Shown here: in pieces, positions 22,733 through 31,045 of the stretch
Layout of the letters: each line of letters starts with the position of its first letter
How positions within the stretch are numbered: position 1 is the first letter of the stretch
Notes under the pieces: model-generated
What the model was told of the DNA's origin: nothing
The model's database searches: none
The model's input: only the letters and a program-made list of their open reading frames with translations
DNA from: a candidate division KSB1 bacterium
GTDB taxonomy: Bacteria; Zhuqueibacterota; Zhuqueibacteria; JANLFK01; Oleimicrobiaceae
Assembly: GCA_034506335.1 (NCBI GenBank)
Contig: JAPDPR010000027.1
Span: 1-44,316, forward strand
Direction of reading: 5' to 3'
Length of the DNA: 44,316 nt
Made by a program: the position numbers and the translations under genes

Positions 22733-23349
22733 CCACCACAAAGAAATTGACCACAAACATCCCTGCGGATGCTAAACTGGCGGGGCTGTCCCTACACCAG
22801 TTGGTACGCTGGCACCTTGTGCACTACTCGGCTCTTGGCGTCCAGGATGTCTACAAGATGTTCTACCAGGCGGCTTTTGGCCCCAAGCACCTCCTGGCCG
22901 ACCCAGAAGGAGCGTTACGCAGCCTCCAGCGGGAATTTGAGCAGTTATCCCCCGCCATCGGAGAACCCTTGGTTGAGCCTCTCGCACCGGATTGGACCGT
23001 GGTACGTTTGAACCTCCGTCCGTACAAGGCGCGGTGCCCCTCCATCCACCCTCTATGGGAAGCCATTGTAGAAACTGCAAGGAGCATGGTTGACAACCCA
23101 GAGCTTTTGCACTCCTTGTGGTCCGAGTTCCGCGCCGCCGTACGCGCCGGGGAACTGCCCTTTTCAGAGGCTGACGTTGAAGTCTTGGACGAGCTTATTC
23201 GACAGCATGGTCCTGTTCCTCTTCACCATTCAGAGCAGTACCGGCGCACCCACAAGCCGGCGTACCGCGTGCTCACCAGGAGGGCCTTGGAACACGGCCT
23301 ACCTCTTGAGCTAAAAGGCGCTTGGGAGGCATTCCCGGCGTCAGACTAA
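22729..23349 (+). CDS. Conserved protein of unknown function
   Basis: 206 residues from ATG 22729, overlapping the Fpg-like stop by 4 bp. I know this only as a conserved hypothetical type: an N-terminal helix pair SALGVQDVYKMFYQAAFGPK followed by HLLADPEGALRSLQREF, then EPLVEPLAPDWTVVRLNLRP and a C-terminal HHSEQYRRTHKPAYRVL. Soluble, no signal peptide or membrane segment. The invariant-looking His/Tyr/Arg blocks suggest an enzyme or ligand-binding protein, but no catalytic class is evident. Tight coupling places it in the GIY-YIG / radical SAM / Fpg-like group. Confidence 0.72.
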   Translation: MTTTKKLTTNIPADAKLAGLSLHQLVRWHLVHYSALGVQDVYKMFYQAAFGPKHLLADPEGALRSLQREFEQLSPAIGEPLVEPLAPDWTVVRLNLRPYKARCPSIHPLWEAIVETARSMVDNPELLHSLWSEFRAAVRAGELPFSEADVEVLDELIRQHGPVPLHHSEQYRRTHKPAYRVLTRRALEHGLPLELKGAWEAFPASD

Positions 23350-23365
23350 AGCAGCGGAGGAACAG

Positions 23366-23596
23366 ATGTCCTGTTACCTGCGACACCTCAGCAATGAGCT
23401 GGCGGAGGCCGGAATCAAGGTCGACGCCGCGAACAAACGTCAGGTGGACCAACTGTTGCACAAGCTGGTCGGTGTGCCCTACAAGAGCTGTCCGAGCGCG
23501 TGGAAAAAGCTCAAGGAAGAGCTGCGCGGCAGCACGGACCGGCGAGCAGTGTTTCTCGCCCGGCTGCGCCAAGCCTGGCAAGAGGAGACGAGTTGA
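23366..23596 (+). CDS. Small conserved hypothetical protein
   Basis: 76 residues from ATG 23366 with GGAGGA at good distance. Helical and charged: SNELAEAGIKVDAANKRQVD, LLHKLVGVPYKSCPSAWKKL. No membrane segment. It sits between the conserved unknown and LeuC, 17 bp and 21 bp from its neighbours, so it belongs to the same transcript. Function unknown. Confidence 0.7.
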   Translation: MSCYLRHLSNELAEAGIKVDAANKRQVDQLLHKLVGVPYKSCPSAWKKLKEELRGSTDRRAVFLARLRQAWQEETS

Positions 23597-23617
23597 GGAA
23601 GGAAGGAGAGGAGGTAC

Positions 23618-24871
23618 ATGGGTAAGACCTTTGCAGAGAAGATTCTTAGCAAGAAGGCCGGCAAGGAGGTAGAGGCCGGCGAGATCGTGGAAGTAAGTCC
23701 CGATGTCGCCATGAGCCACGATAACACCGCAGCCATTGCCAAGACCTTTTACAGTATCGGCGTGGACAAAGTCTTCAATCCCGACATGCATGTGGTCATC
23801 CTCGACCACTGTGTGCCTGCAGCCAATGAAAAGTTCGCCCAGAATCACAAAGAGGTGCGTGAGTTCGTGGCGAAACAAGGCATAGAACACTTCTACGACA
23901 TCCATCGGGGCATTTGCCACCAGGTGCTGCCGGAGGAGGGGTTTGCCCTCCCCGGGGAGCTGATCGTCGGCAGCGACTCACACTCCACCACATACGGCGC
24001 CTTTGGTGCGTTTGCCACAGGCATTGGCCGGAGCGAGATGGCGGTCATTTTTGCCACGGGCAAAATCTGGCTCCGGGTCCCCGAGACGATGCGCGTGGTC
24101 ATCACCGGCACCCTGCCGGAGGGAATCTCCGCGAAAGATGTCATTTTGCACATTATCGGCACGTTGACTGCCGACGGGGCGCTTTACAAGGCGGTGGAGT
24201 TCGCGGGACCAGTGGTGCGACAGATGAGCATCGCCGGAAGGATGGTGCTGGCCAACATGGCCGTAGAGATGGGCGCCAAGATCGGCTACGTGGAGCCAGA
24301 CGACACCACCCTATCCTGGCTGGAAGGCCGCGCGCGGCATCCATTTCAAGTGGTAACATCCGACCCGGATGCGCACATCGAGGAGGAGCACGTCTTCGAT
24401 GTGAGCAACCTGGAGCCGATGGTGGCCTGCCCGCATACGGTGGATAACGTCAAGCCCGTGCGCGAAGTGAAGGGGGTGAAAGTGGACCAGGTTTTTTTCG
24501 GCTCGTGCACAAACGGCAGGCTCGAGGACTTTGCCGAGGTGGCGCGCCTGTTGCGTGGCAGGCGCATCCATCCCTCCACGCGCATGGTAGTAATTCCCGC
24601 CTCGCAGCAAGTGCTTAAAGAGGCCCTGGCGGCAGGCTACATCGCAGACCTGGTGGAGGCTGGGGCAGTGCTCGTGAACCCTGGGTGCGGGCCCTGCATG
24701 GGCAACCATGAGGGGATACTCGCCCCAGGCGAAGTGACGTTGAGCACTTCCAACCGCAACTTCAAAGGGCGCTTCGGGTGCAAAGACGCCGAAATCTACC
24801 TTGCTAGTCCCCTCACGGCAGCGGCCACCGCCCTCACCGGCGTCATTACCGACTTTCGCGAGCTCATGTAA
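23618..24871 (+). CDS. leuC: 3-isopropylmalate dehydratase large subunit (homoaconitase family)
   Basis: 417 residues, ATG 23618 with GAGGAGGT upstream. The length and sequence are of the compact archaeal/bacterial LeuC-2 type rather than the 466-residue enterobacterial form. Conserved blocks: FAEKILSKKAGKEVEAGEIV, SHDNTA, HRGICHQVLPEEG, GSDSHSTTYGAFGAFATGIG, and the Fe-S cysteines in GSCTNGR and NPGCGPCMGNHEG. With the small subunit it interconverts 2- and 3-isopropylmalate via a [4Fe-4S] cluster; related pairs act on homocitrate or methylmalates, so the substrate is not certain. No leuA or leuB is in the window. Confidence 0.92.
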   Translation: MGKTFAEKILSKKAGKEVEAGEIVEVSPDVAMSHDNTAAIAKTFYSIGVDKVFNPDMHVVILDHCVPAANEKFAQNHKEVREFVAKQGIEHFYDIHRGICHQVLPEEGFALPGELIVGSDSHSTTYGAFGAFATGIGRSEMAVIFATGKIWLRVPETMRVVITGTLPEGISAKDVILHIIGTLTADGALYKAVEFAGPVVRQMSIAGRMVLANMAVEMGAKIGYVEPDDTTLSWLEGRARHPFQVVTSDPDAHIEEEHVFDVSNLEPMVACPHTVDNVKPVREVKGVKVDQVFFGSCTNGRLEDFAEVARLLRGRRIHPSTRMVVIPASQQVLKEALAAGYIADLVEAGAVLVNPGCGPCMGNHEGILAPGEVTLSTSNRNFKGRFGCKDAEIYLASPLTAAATALTGVITDFRELM

Positions 24872-24889
24872 CCTCGGGAGCATGGTTCT

Positions 24890-25396
24890 ATGAGTACCAT
24901 CAAAGGAAAAGCGTGGAAGTATGGCGACGATGTCAATACCGACGTCATTTTCCCCGGCAAGTATACCTACACAGTGACCGACCCTGCGGAGATGGCAAAG
25001 GTGGCTATGGAGGACCTGGACCCGCGGTTTGCCCGAGAGGTCCAGCCCGGCGATGTGGTGGTCGGGGGAAAGAACTTTGGGTGCGGCAGCTCACGTGAGC
25101 AGGCCGCCTTCTGCCTGAAGTACGCCGGCGTGGGCGCCGTAGTCGCAAAGTCCTTCTCGCGCCTCTACTTCCGTAACTGCATCAATGCCGGGCTCCCCGT
25201 GATTCAGTGTCCGGAGGCGGTCGAGGCCATCGAGCACGGGCAAACGGTGGAAATTGACCTGGAACAAGGCACGCTGCGCGTCGGCAAGGCCTCATTCCGG
25301 TTTCCTCCTCTGCCTCCAGAGGTTATTGGCATCTTCCAGGCCGGCGGTCTGATCCCCTTTACGCGCAAACGGCTCGGCATCGAGCAGACCCCCTGA
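24890..25396 (+). CDS. leuD: 3-isopropylmalate dehydratase small subunit
   Basis: 168 residues, ATG 24890, 18 bp after LeuC. The swivelling domain of the aconitase fold: [20 protein letters not shown], the substrate loop [40 protein letters not shown] and the C-terminal [12 protein letters not shown]. The length is typical of the LeuD-2 class. It works as a heterodimer with the preceding gene product in the cytosol. Confidence 0.93.
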   Translation: MSTIKGKAWKYGDDVNTDVIFPGKYTYTVTDPAEMAKVAMEDLDPRFAREVQPGDVVVGGKNFGCGSSREQAAFCLKYAGVGAVVAKSFSRLYFRNCINAGLPVIQCPEAVEAIEHGQTVEIDLEQGTLRVGKASFRFPPLPPEVIGIFQAGGLIPFTRKRLGIEQTP

Positions 25397-25660
25397 GTAG
25401 GCGCATTGAGCTGCCCTGCGGCAGAACGACGTGTGGGGGCTCCTTCACTGGGCACTCAGCACGTGTGGAGTGACAAATGGACACGAGAGGTGAAGGGAGC
25501 CTGCGACACGAATGAGAGCCATGTGGATCGGAAGGGGAGCAAAGAAAGGAGGTAAAAAAGCGCGAATCAGCGCCCCGTGTACCTTGCAACTGTGTGGATG
25601 AGAGGTGGATACAACAAAGCGTACGCCCACAAGGGGACTGAATCGCGCCGCTGTGTCTCT

Positions 25661-25737
25661 TGGCGGGGCCGACGGGACTCGAACCCGCGACCTCTGGCTT
25701 GACAGGCCAGTGTGCTAACCAGCTGCACCACGACCCC
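25661..25737 (-). tRNA. tRNA-Asp (GTC)
   Basis: The minus strand folds as a complete cloverleaf: acceptor GGGGTCG / CGGCCCC, anticodon stem CTGGC / GCCAG around loop CTGTCAA (anticodon GTC), T arm with GGTTCGAGTCC, discriminator G and an encoded CCA (25663-25661). Confidence 0.95.
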
Positions 25738-25746
25738 TATCCTTCG

Positions 25747-25821
25747 TGGGCGATACTGGACTCGAACCAGTGACCTCCTGCTTGTAAGGCAGGCGCTCTG
25801 AACCACCTGAGCTAACCGCCC
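25747..25821 (-). tRNA. tRNA-Val (TAC)
   Basis: The minus strand gives acceptor GGGCGGT / ATCGCCC, D arm TAGCTCAGGTGGTTCAGAGC, anticodon stem CCTGC / GCAGG around CTTACAA (anticodon TAC) and T loop GGTTCGAGTCC. CCA is not encoded, unlike the neighbouring tRNA-Asp. It is 9 bp upstream of tRNA-Asp and 12 bp after the DUF3098 stop. Confidence 0.95.
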
Positions 25822-25833
25822 GTCTCCCATGTA

Positions 25834-26112
25834 TCAAGAGGGCGACGAAGTCATTCCCGTACGTTGATCCCCTGGCTTTTTGCCTCTCCACAGTATCGCA
25901 AGGGGCATGATAACGCAATAACCCGCTACCAACAAGATCGGCGCCACGGTCATGGTCAAGAAACCGTTCACCGGCGGCTGCGCCAAGCAGATATAGCCCA
26001 CCACGATAACCACCAGCCCGATGGCGGCCAGGACATAGTTAGTCTTCGTCAGGGCAATTCCCTGGCGTCGTGCCTGCGCCGTGTGCTTCTTCGTGTCCTT
26101 GTCCTTTTTCAT
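25834..26112 (-). CDS. DUF3098-family small membrane protein
   Basis: 92 residues from ATG 26112. The promoter at 26124-26152 places transcription start near 26117, so an upstream in-frame TTG (26124) would not be transcribed. After a basic N-terminus (KKDKDTKKHTAQARRQGIAL) come two helices (NYVLAAIGLVVIVVGYICLA and PILLVAGYCVIMPLAILW) and a cytosolic tail. This is the DUF3098 layout known from Bacteroidetes and relatives; function unknown. The two tRNA genes follow at once, so the mRNA probably carries them. Confidence 0.78.
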   Translation of the reverse strand: MKKDKDTKKHTAQARRQGIALTKTNYVLAAIGLVVIVVGYICLAQPPVNGFLTMTVAPILLVAGYCVIMPLAILWRGKKPGDQRTGMTSSPS

Positions 26113-26123
26113 CGCCGGGGTCA

Positions 26124-26152
26124 AATATACAGAAAAATATGCTCATTGTCAA
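26124..26152 (-). promoter_or_regulatory. Consensus promoter of the DUF3098-tRNA unit
   Basis: Minus strand: TTGACA (26152-26147), 17 nt, TATATT (26129-26124). Predicted start about 26117, only some 5 nt before ATG 26112, implying a nearly leaderless message. Confidence 0.7.
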
Positions 26153-26436
26153 GCGCAAAAAGCCGGTAGGCACGCTATGAGTTCAGAGCTCCACTTTTGT
26201 ACGCGTTATTGCCTCCACTAGGACGTAGAAAGGACGGCTTGGTCTTTTGAGCCCCCTGCCTCGGTGGCTTCGACCAAAACCCGACTCTCACCTTCGTCTG
26301 CCCAGCAGTGTCCGACCAACTCTCCGCGAGCGCTTGGAGGTCAAAGTTCGACTGACAGAGTTCTTGCCTTGGCGCATTTTGCGGACTGATCCGTGGAGGG
26401 ATCCCTTTGACCTTTTGCCTAGATTCGGGGAACTGC
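26153..26436. other. Intergenic region, nothing recognised
   Basis: About 284 bp between the DUF3098 promoter and the end of the Nmad3 gene. A plus-strand open frame ends at 26453 but has no RBS or family resemblance. Confidence 0.4.
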
Positions 26437-27276
26437 TTATCCGGCAGCTTTAATTAGCGTGGTAATCCAGGGCAGCACTTCCGGGTATTGACCCGCGTCC
26501 AGAACGAACTGTTGGCCGCGGGCGGCTGTGCGAAGAATCACGCGGTCCCCCTGCAAACTCCAGCGGGACCGATTCCCGTGGAAAGAGAGAGCTTCCCTCC
26601 CCTGTGCAGGATACAACCACGCAGGAAGACTCCAGTACGAACGCGCACAGCCCTGTGCACTGAGGCATAGTCGCTGGTCATATCGCCGGAAGAAACCTGC
26701 TCCCGGGAGCCCGGTACTGTGCCGGCCAAGGTGCAGGACTTGGCTGGAGATGAAGACGACATTGTCAACCCCGCTCGTTTCTTGGAAATGCGGGTGGTAT
26801 CTCGCCCATGGTGGGGGCATATCCTGTTGCCTATACACTTCGCCCACCTGGAGCCACCCGAAAAGGACATGCAGATGTGGCGCACCAGGAACGTAGCGGT
26901 AACTGCCGTACTCAACCTCCACACGTCGGAACCATCCGAAGAAAAGAAAGATGTCACCGGGGGAAATCCCGTGCCGGCTCAGGTGTCTCGCCGGAGCGCC
27001 CCTCTGGCCGAATACCGGCCTCCATCCGCGCATCCTTGGCAACATGTCTTCACGCAGGTCAGGATCAAGGTGGCAGGTGTCGCTGCGCCGGATCCTCCCT
27101 TTGCTGAGGTCTTCGACCACCTTACCGAGGGAATGACCCTCAACGGCAAGGTCCTGGTATGCTGTGCGAGAAGGCCTGGGGATGGGCAGGGAGAACATCG
27201 TCCCATCTGGCATGATGGGACTCGGTATGCCGCCCGCCGAGGAATCAAATCCTTTGCGGCTGAAGATGATTTTCAT
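26437..27276 (-). CDS. Nucleotide-modification-associated domain 3 (Nmad3) protein
   Basis: 279 residues from ATG 27276, where the conserved start MKIIFSRKGFDSSAGGIPSP begins; the frame to 27318 is not needed. The family pattern is unmistakable along the chain: PDGTMFSLPIP, HLDPDLRED, GWRPVFGQRGAPARHLSRHG, GDIFLFFGWFR, APHLHVLFGWLQVGEVY, SYWSLPAWLYP and RGQQFVLDAGQYPEVLPW. Nmad3 was defined bioinformatically among proteins linked to modified DNA bases in phages, but it also occurs in free-living bacteria; the reaction is unknown. No phage genes or base-modification genes are nearby. Cytosolic. Confidence 0.8.
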   Translation of the reverse strand: MKIIFSRKGFDSSAGGIPSPIMPDGTMFSLPIPRPSRTAYQDLAVEGHSLGKVVEDLSKGRIRRSDTCHLDPDLREDMLPRMRGWRPVFGQRGAPARHLSRHGISPGDIFLFFGWFRRVEVEYGSYRYVPGAPHLHVLFGWLQVGEVYRQQDMPPPWARYHPHFQETSGVDNVVFISSQVLHLGRHSTGLPGAGFFRRYDQRLCLSAQGCARSYWSLPAWLYPAQGREALSFHGNRSRWSLQGDRVILRTAARGQQFVLDAGQYPEVLPWITTLIKAAG

Positions 27277-27318
27277 CAGAAGCACGCAAGAGTGTCCATC
27301 TTTGTGAGTGGCGACCAC

Positions 27319-27951
27319 GTTCGGCGAGCTCGCCGACCACCCTTTGAGCCGCCCTGTTGGCCCACTCTGTCTTCCTGCCCGCCGTTCAGTTTATCAAGCA
27401 CATGCAATGCTGTTCGCCGCATTACATCACTCAGTGCACCTCTTTGCACGGTTGCTGCCCACACCGTCCGTTGAGGATGTCAACATTGGGTGGAAGATCA
27501 TTTGCCCGGCCTCCAGCATGGGAAATGGTAGCCATATGACTTCACCAGTGCTACACGACCATTACAGGGCAATGACACCATAGCCACGCTGCTCGGCACA
27601 TGGTTGCCAGAGAGTTCGTCGAAGGCCCAGCTCGCATGCCTGTGAAGGGTAAGGACAACCAGGCAAAGTTGCGCCTTGGCAAAATCGAGTCTACACCAGA
27701 TGAGGACTCATCCCGTCGGATGTCACTGCGACCCGAGCACCTTCGTGCACTGCAAATCTGTGCCGATCTGGAGTGGCTTCCACCGCTTTTTTCAACGATG
27801 GCTGCAGGTAGGGGTCGCCAAAACCTGCAACAGTAGTCGGCTGATTTGCTTGTCGCGCACCCCCCGGTAGCATCACTGCAAGAAGGACAAGCTTGATCGA
27901 TCGTCCTTCGTTCTGTTCCCTTGACACAATGGCGAGGACGCTGGAGTCTCT
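27319..27951. other. Intergenic region with a possible gene remnant
   Basis: About 630 bp without an intact gene. One minus-strand frame starts at 27927 with a signal-peptide-like IKLVLLAVMLPGGARQA and reads through TAG (27691) and TAA codons with some protein-like text (CAEQRGYGVIAL). This could be a decayed exported protein, but I cannot name a family. Confidence 0.3.
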
Positions 27952-28831
27952 TCAGCGGTTCCTCTCGGTTATCGCCCGAGCCAGAAAGTCGTCCATGATC
28001 TTATGTAGAGTTGCGGGATCGTCAAGCTGGACGAAATGACGGGCACCTGGCACTTCTTGCATCTCCACCTTAGGGATGGTCTCGACTTGCTTCCGCGCTG
28101 CGGCCAGGTACGCCTCCCGCCACACGGGTGGGACGGCGGCTGTTCCAACCACAAGGAGGACAGGCGCAGTGATTTTCTGCACCTCCTGCCTAATGTCCGT
28201 GGTGTAGAGCTCGTACATGAACTGTGCCGTTGTCTGGGGGTCTGATTGAGCCGCCACCGGCGCCAACCACGCCAGGGGAGTCGGAGACCTGCACACGCAA
28301 CTGGGCGTCACTCTGTTGCCGGAAACTCTCCGGAGTCGCAGCGCTGATGGAGCGCCGCATCGCCTCCGCGCGGGGCGTCCACACGTCCGGGGTGGCGCCG
28401 GGGTCGAACAGGGCAGGAAGATACGTCGCTCCTTCCACGGAGACCACTGCGGCAACGCGATCCGGAGCCGCAGCAGCAACTCGGTAGGCGATAAACCCGC
28501 CCAAACTGTGTCCCACAACAATGACGCGTCTAAGCTTGTGGCTGTCGATGTAGTGGATCAAATCATCGCGCACACGCGTGGTCGAAGGTTCCGGGATGGG
28601 CGGGATCCCTGCGAAGCCCGCGAGCGTCACTACGTGCAGGGTATAGCGGTCCTTGTAGTGCTCCACCGTACGCGCCCACACCTGTCCAGGCGAAGTCAGC
28701 CCGGGCACGAGAATCATGGGCGGGCCAGAACCTTGGACCTCGACGACGAAACTTCTCTGTTCAAACTCCTGTGCACAACTCGGGATGACAGCGACCAGTA
28801 GTAAGCTGCCAAGCGTGATTAGAAATCTCAC
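27952..28831 (-). pseudogene. Exported alpha/beta hydrolase, frameshifted
   Basis: The N-terminal frame runs from GTG 28831 (SD GGAAGGAG) with a lipoprotein-like signal (lipobox IPSC, Cys19) and an alpha/beta-hydrolase core: PPMILVPGLTSPGQVW, the nucleophile elbow VVGHSLGGFIAYRVAAAAPD. After VQVSDS the frame is lost; the other frame continues with LAWLAPVAAQSDPQTTAQFM, YELYTTDIRQEVQ, PVLLVVGTA and the catalytic-His strand PGARHFVQLDDP, ending at 27952. Removing one C from the C4 run near 28282-28285 joins the two into one protein of about 290 residues. Nothing else is wrong, so a sequencing error or recent mutation are both possible. Confidence 0.75.
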
Positions 28832-29060
28832 AGTTCACAAGCTCCTTCCGACTCCGGTGCCCTGGTGGTCCTACCAGCACGAGAACTCGCCAAACCGACA
28901 CCAGCAGTTGTGCGTCAGTCAACGGCAATCGTTCCGCCCAGACATGCCGCGGGCCCATCCCACACCGGTGACACTGGTCCCTGCTCCCCTCGGTGCCTGC
29001 CGCAGCCTTTGAGGCGCATGCCCAATCCTCCTGGCCCTGGGAGTCCACCAAAGCACACTC

Positions 29061-30083
29061 CTATCTCTTCACATGCTCTTCGACAAGGGCCTGCGTCCGT
29101 GCCATGAGCGCCTGCATGGCTTTGACTGCCACCTCTGGCTTCTCCGTCTTGGCAATCTTGGCCATGAGGCGTCCGCGACCTCGACACCAACGAGGGTCCC
29201 ATTCCAGCAAGAGCCCCGATGTGAGCTCCTGCCCATCCAGAGCCGCGAGGTGCGGTGCGAGCAAAGCGACCGCATCAGATTCAAGATGGAGCTCAACCCC
29301 GATCTCGTCTGCACGATTGACGAACTCGTAATGGAGACCTCCGGGCCACTCGTCTGCGCGGACCTGACGATAATTTCTTGCGTGGCCGCGAGTTCGCCAT
29401 TCCTCATCCGCGATCCGGTCATATGCGTCGGTCACCGCAGAGAAGGCTGGGTCGAGCTCAGTCTTTTCCCTTTTCTGGAGGGTTCGAGAAGCAACGTCAC
29501 TGGCCCGCGACACCAGAATCCGTGGCACGAGTATTCTGCCGTCGTCGAACTTGCTAATGCAGACAAGGCGAACGTCAATGTCGCTGTGCTCAGTGATAAA
29601 CCGGACAATGCGGATGAGGTCTTCAGGCGCCGAATCCACCGCAATGACAAGACGAATGCGCCCAGCGCGAAGGTTGGTAGCGCACTGCCTTCGGATGAGG
29701 GTGCTCTGCTCCGCGCCGACAAGTTCCAGGAGCGCTACGCCTAAGGCACCGTCAACAATCTCGTCGAGTTCATCAAAGGTCAAATTCGACAGGTCGGCGA
29801 CATAGTCGAACGCCTGAGCCACAACCTCCCGCCGGGATTGCGCATTGCGGGCGAGTTTGACCTCGACAGCCACAGGTAGGCCCTCTTTGTCCACAAGGAG
29901 AAGATCAAGGCTGCCCGCCGCTGGAAGGGCAACTTCCGTTTGAACCGTGGCGACGGCCGGTTCCGATTCCTTCAGGACAAGGTACGGACAACGCTCAAGG
30001 CATGCCTTCAATTCACCTTCGTCCTTGAACGGTTCTTTCACCATCTTGACCATGCGGCTGTCACGCTGGAGTGCGATTGGCAT
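29061..30083 (-). CDS. PD-(D/E)XK-like nuclease domain protein
   Basis: 340 residues from ATG 30083, preceded by GGGAGGGA; the extra 12 residues upstream lack support. The N-terminal third carries a nuclease-like core: LKACLERCPYLVLKESEP, then AAGSLDLLLVDKEGLPVAVE with V-E-V-K-L, the D...E-V-K arrangement of PD-(D/E)XK enzymes, followed by RREVVAQAFDYVADLSNLT. Later segments include RIRLVIAVDSAPEDLIRIVR and a C-terminal helical part. This resembles NucS-like and DUF-type restriction-fold proteins, but no methyltransferase is adjacent. Cytosolic; target unknown. A consensus promoter lies about 400 nt upstream. Confidence 0.7.
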   Translation of the reverse strand: MPIALQRDSRMVKMVKEPFKDEGELKACLERCPYLVLKESEPAVATVQTEVALPAAGSLDLLLVDKEGLPVAVEVKLARNAQSRREVVAQAFDYVADLSNLTFDELDEIVDGALGVALLELVGAEQSTLIRRQCATNLRAGRIRLVIAVDSAPEDLIRIVRFITEHSDIDVRLVCISKFDDGRILVPRILVSRASDVASRTLQKREKTELDPAFSAVTDAYDRIADEEWRTRGHARNYRQVRADEWPGGLHYEFVNRADEIGVELHLESDAVALLAPHLAALDGQELTSGLLLEWDPRWCRGRGRLMAKIAKTEKPEVAVKAMQALMARTQALVEEHVKR

Positions 30084-30119
30084 GGCGTTCCCTCCCTTTC
30101 GCTTGTGCAAGCATAGCAT

Positions 30120-30482
30120 GACCCGGCGCCTTTTGGAGTACTCTGGGACATGTCTGGTGACGTAATGTGAATGCGCCGTCGCTTTTCAAAAACGAAAATT
30201 CTTGCAGGGTGCGCACCAAATGGCTCTCCTAGATGAGACTGAACGAGATGTGGCCCAACCCCGACGCAAGACAAGAGGCCCTCCCCGGAGTTCTCATCTT
30301 CGGCCTAGCCTTGCCTGAACCAGGAGTGTAGATGATGATCGTGCTCGGGTCTGCCTGCAAAGAGAACTCCACCCAAAGTCTCAATCGCGAAGAAAATGGC
30401 GTGCCCGGTCAGACAGTTTCGGCTTATCAGTGGCGCCGTACTCGAAGGTGCTTCCCCTGCGGAGATTCTTAGACTGCGATTC
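30120..30482 (-). other. Long leader or possible small RNA
   Basis: About 360 nt downstream of the promoter at 30489-30517 and upstream of the nuclease gene. No protein-like frame with an RBS. It may be a long 5' leader or encode an RNA; I recognise no known RNA family. Confidence 0.3.
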
Positions 30483-30488
30483 TAGGGA

Positions 30489-30517
30489 AATATAGCGAAT
30501 AGAGTGCATTATGTCAA
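30489..30517 (-). promoter_or_regulatory. Consensus sigma70-type promoter
   Basis: Minus strand: TTGACA (30517-30512), 17 nt, TATATT (30494-30489). Same boxes as the DUF3098 promoter. Start near 30482, reading toward the nuclease gene at 30083. Confidence 0.65.
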
Positions 30518-30682
30518 GGGAATGTCACTTGAGGATCAAAAGGCCAGGGGAGATTTCCATACTGAGACCGCCATCACTCTTGGCGAGAGGGGAGTCTTTC
30601 AGGGCGCATCTGCAGCTGAGGCGAACGCTCTTGGTGAAGTGTGCTAACCTACATCGAGATAATGCCGGGCATCCCACCACGC

Positions 30683-30709
30683 AAAAGGGCGGACCGTGGG
30701 ATCCGCCCT
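30683..30709 (-). terminator. Rho-independent terminator of the zinc-ribbon gene
   Basis: Minus strand: AGGGCGGA (30709-30702) pairs with TCCGCCCT (30693-30686), followed by TTTT (30686-30683). It lies about 55 bp after the zinc-ribbon stop. Confidence 0.75.
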
Positions 30710-30764
30710 GCTTATCGCTTTGTTTGTCAGCTGCCCAAAGGCCCACGCCCCTGGGAGGTTCGAA

Positions 30765-30914
30765 CTACTTGGTTGGCAGAATCTTGTAGACTCCGGTACC
30801 GCACGCTGGGCACTTCCCCTTCAGTGCGGGTCGACCGTTCTTCATCGTCACGCGCTTGGCGTCGGCGATGTCCACCATCTTCCTGCACTTGACGCAAAAC
30901 GCCTTGTCCGCCAC
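30765..30914 (-). CDS. DUF5679-type zinc-ribbon protein
   Basis: 49 residues from GTG 30914, fixed by an extended SD AAAGGAGGTGATC directly upstream; the longer frame to 31088 is not real. Two C-x2-C knuckles (FCVKCRKMVD and KCPACGTGVYK) flank VTMKNGRPALKG, the pattern of small DUF5679 zinc ribbons. Likely a soluble metal-binding protein of unknown role. It has its own promoter and terminator, so it is a single-gene unit. Confidence 0.82.
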   Translation of the reverse strand: MADKAFCVKCRKMVDIADAKRVTMKNGRPALKGKCPACGTGVYKILPTK

Positions 30915-30964
30915 TGCGATCACCTCCTTTCGGGGCTTCGGGATGGGGTGTCCAGGCATGACAT

Positions 30965-30992
30965 AATATAGCAATTCGCGGCTTAATGTCAA
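30965..30992 (-). promoter_or_regulatory. Promoter of the zinc-ribbon gene
   Basis: Minus strand: TTGACA (30992-30987), 16 nt, TATATT (30970-30965). About 45 nt before the GTG start. Confidence 0.65.
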
Positions 30993-31045
30993 GAGAAATA
31001 TGCGTCGCGGCAGTTTGTTACTCCTTCGGGATAACCAACAACGTT

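Noticed and set aside
25547..25560. Strong SD-like AAAGGAGGT after leuD
   Set aside because: No start codon follows at working distance and no protein-like frame begins there. The minus strand resembles the 16S rRNA 3' end over about ten bases only, with no rRNA around it.
27691..27927. A 78-residue minus-strand frame with a signal-like start
   Set aside because: Stops appear soon after and no family is recognisable; kept only as a possible remnant in the intergenic entry.
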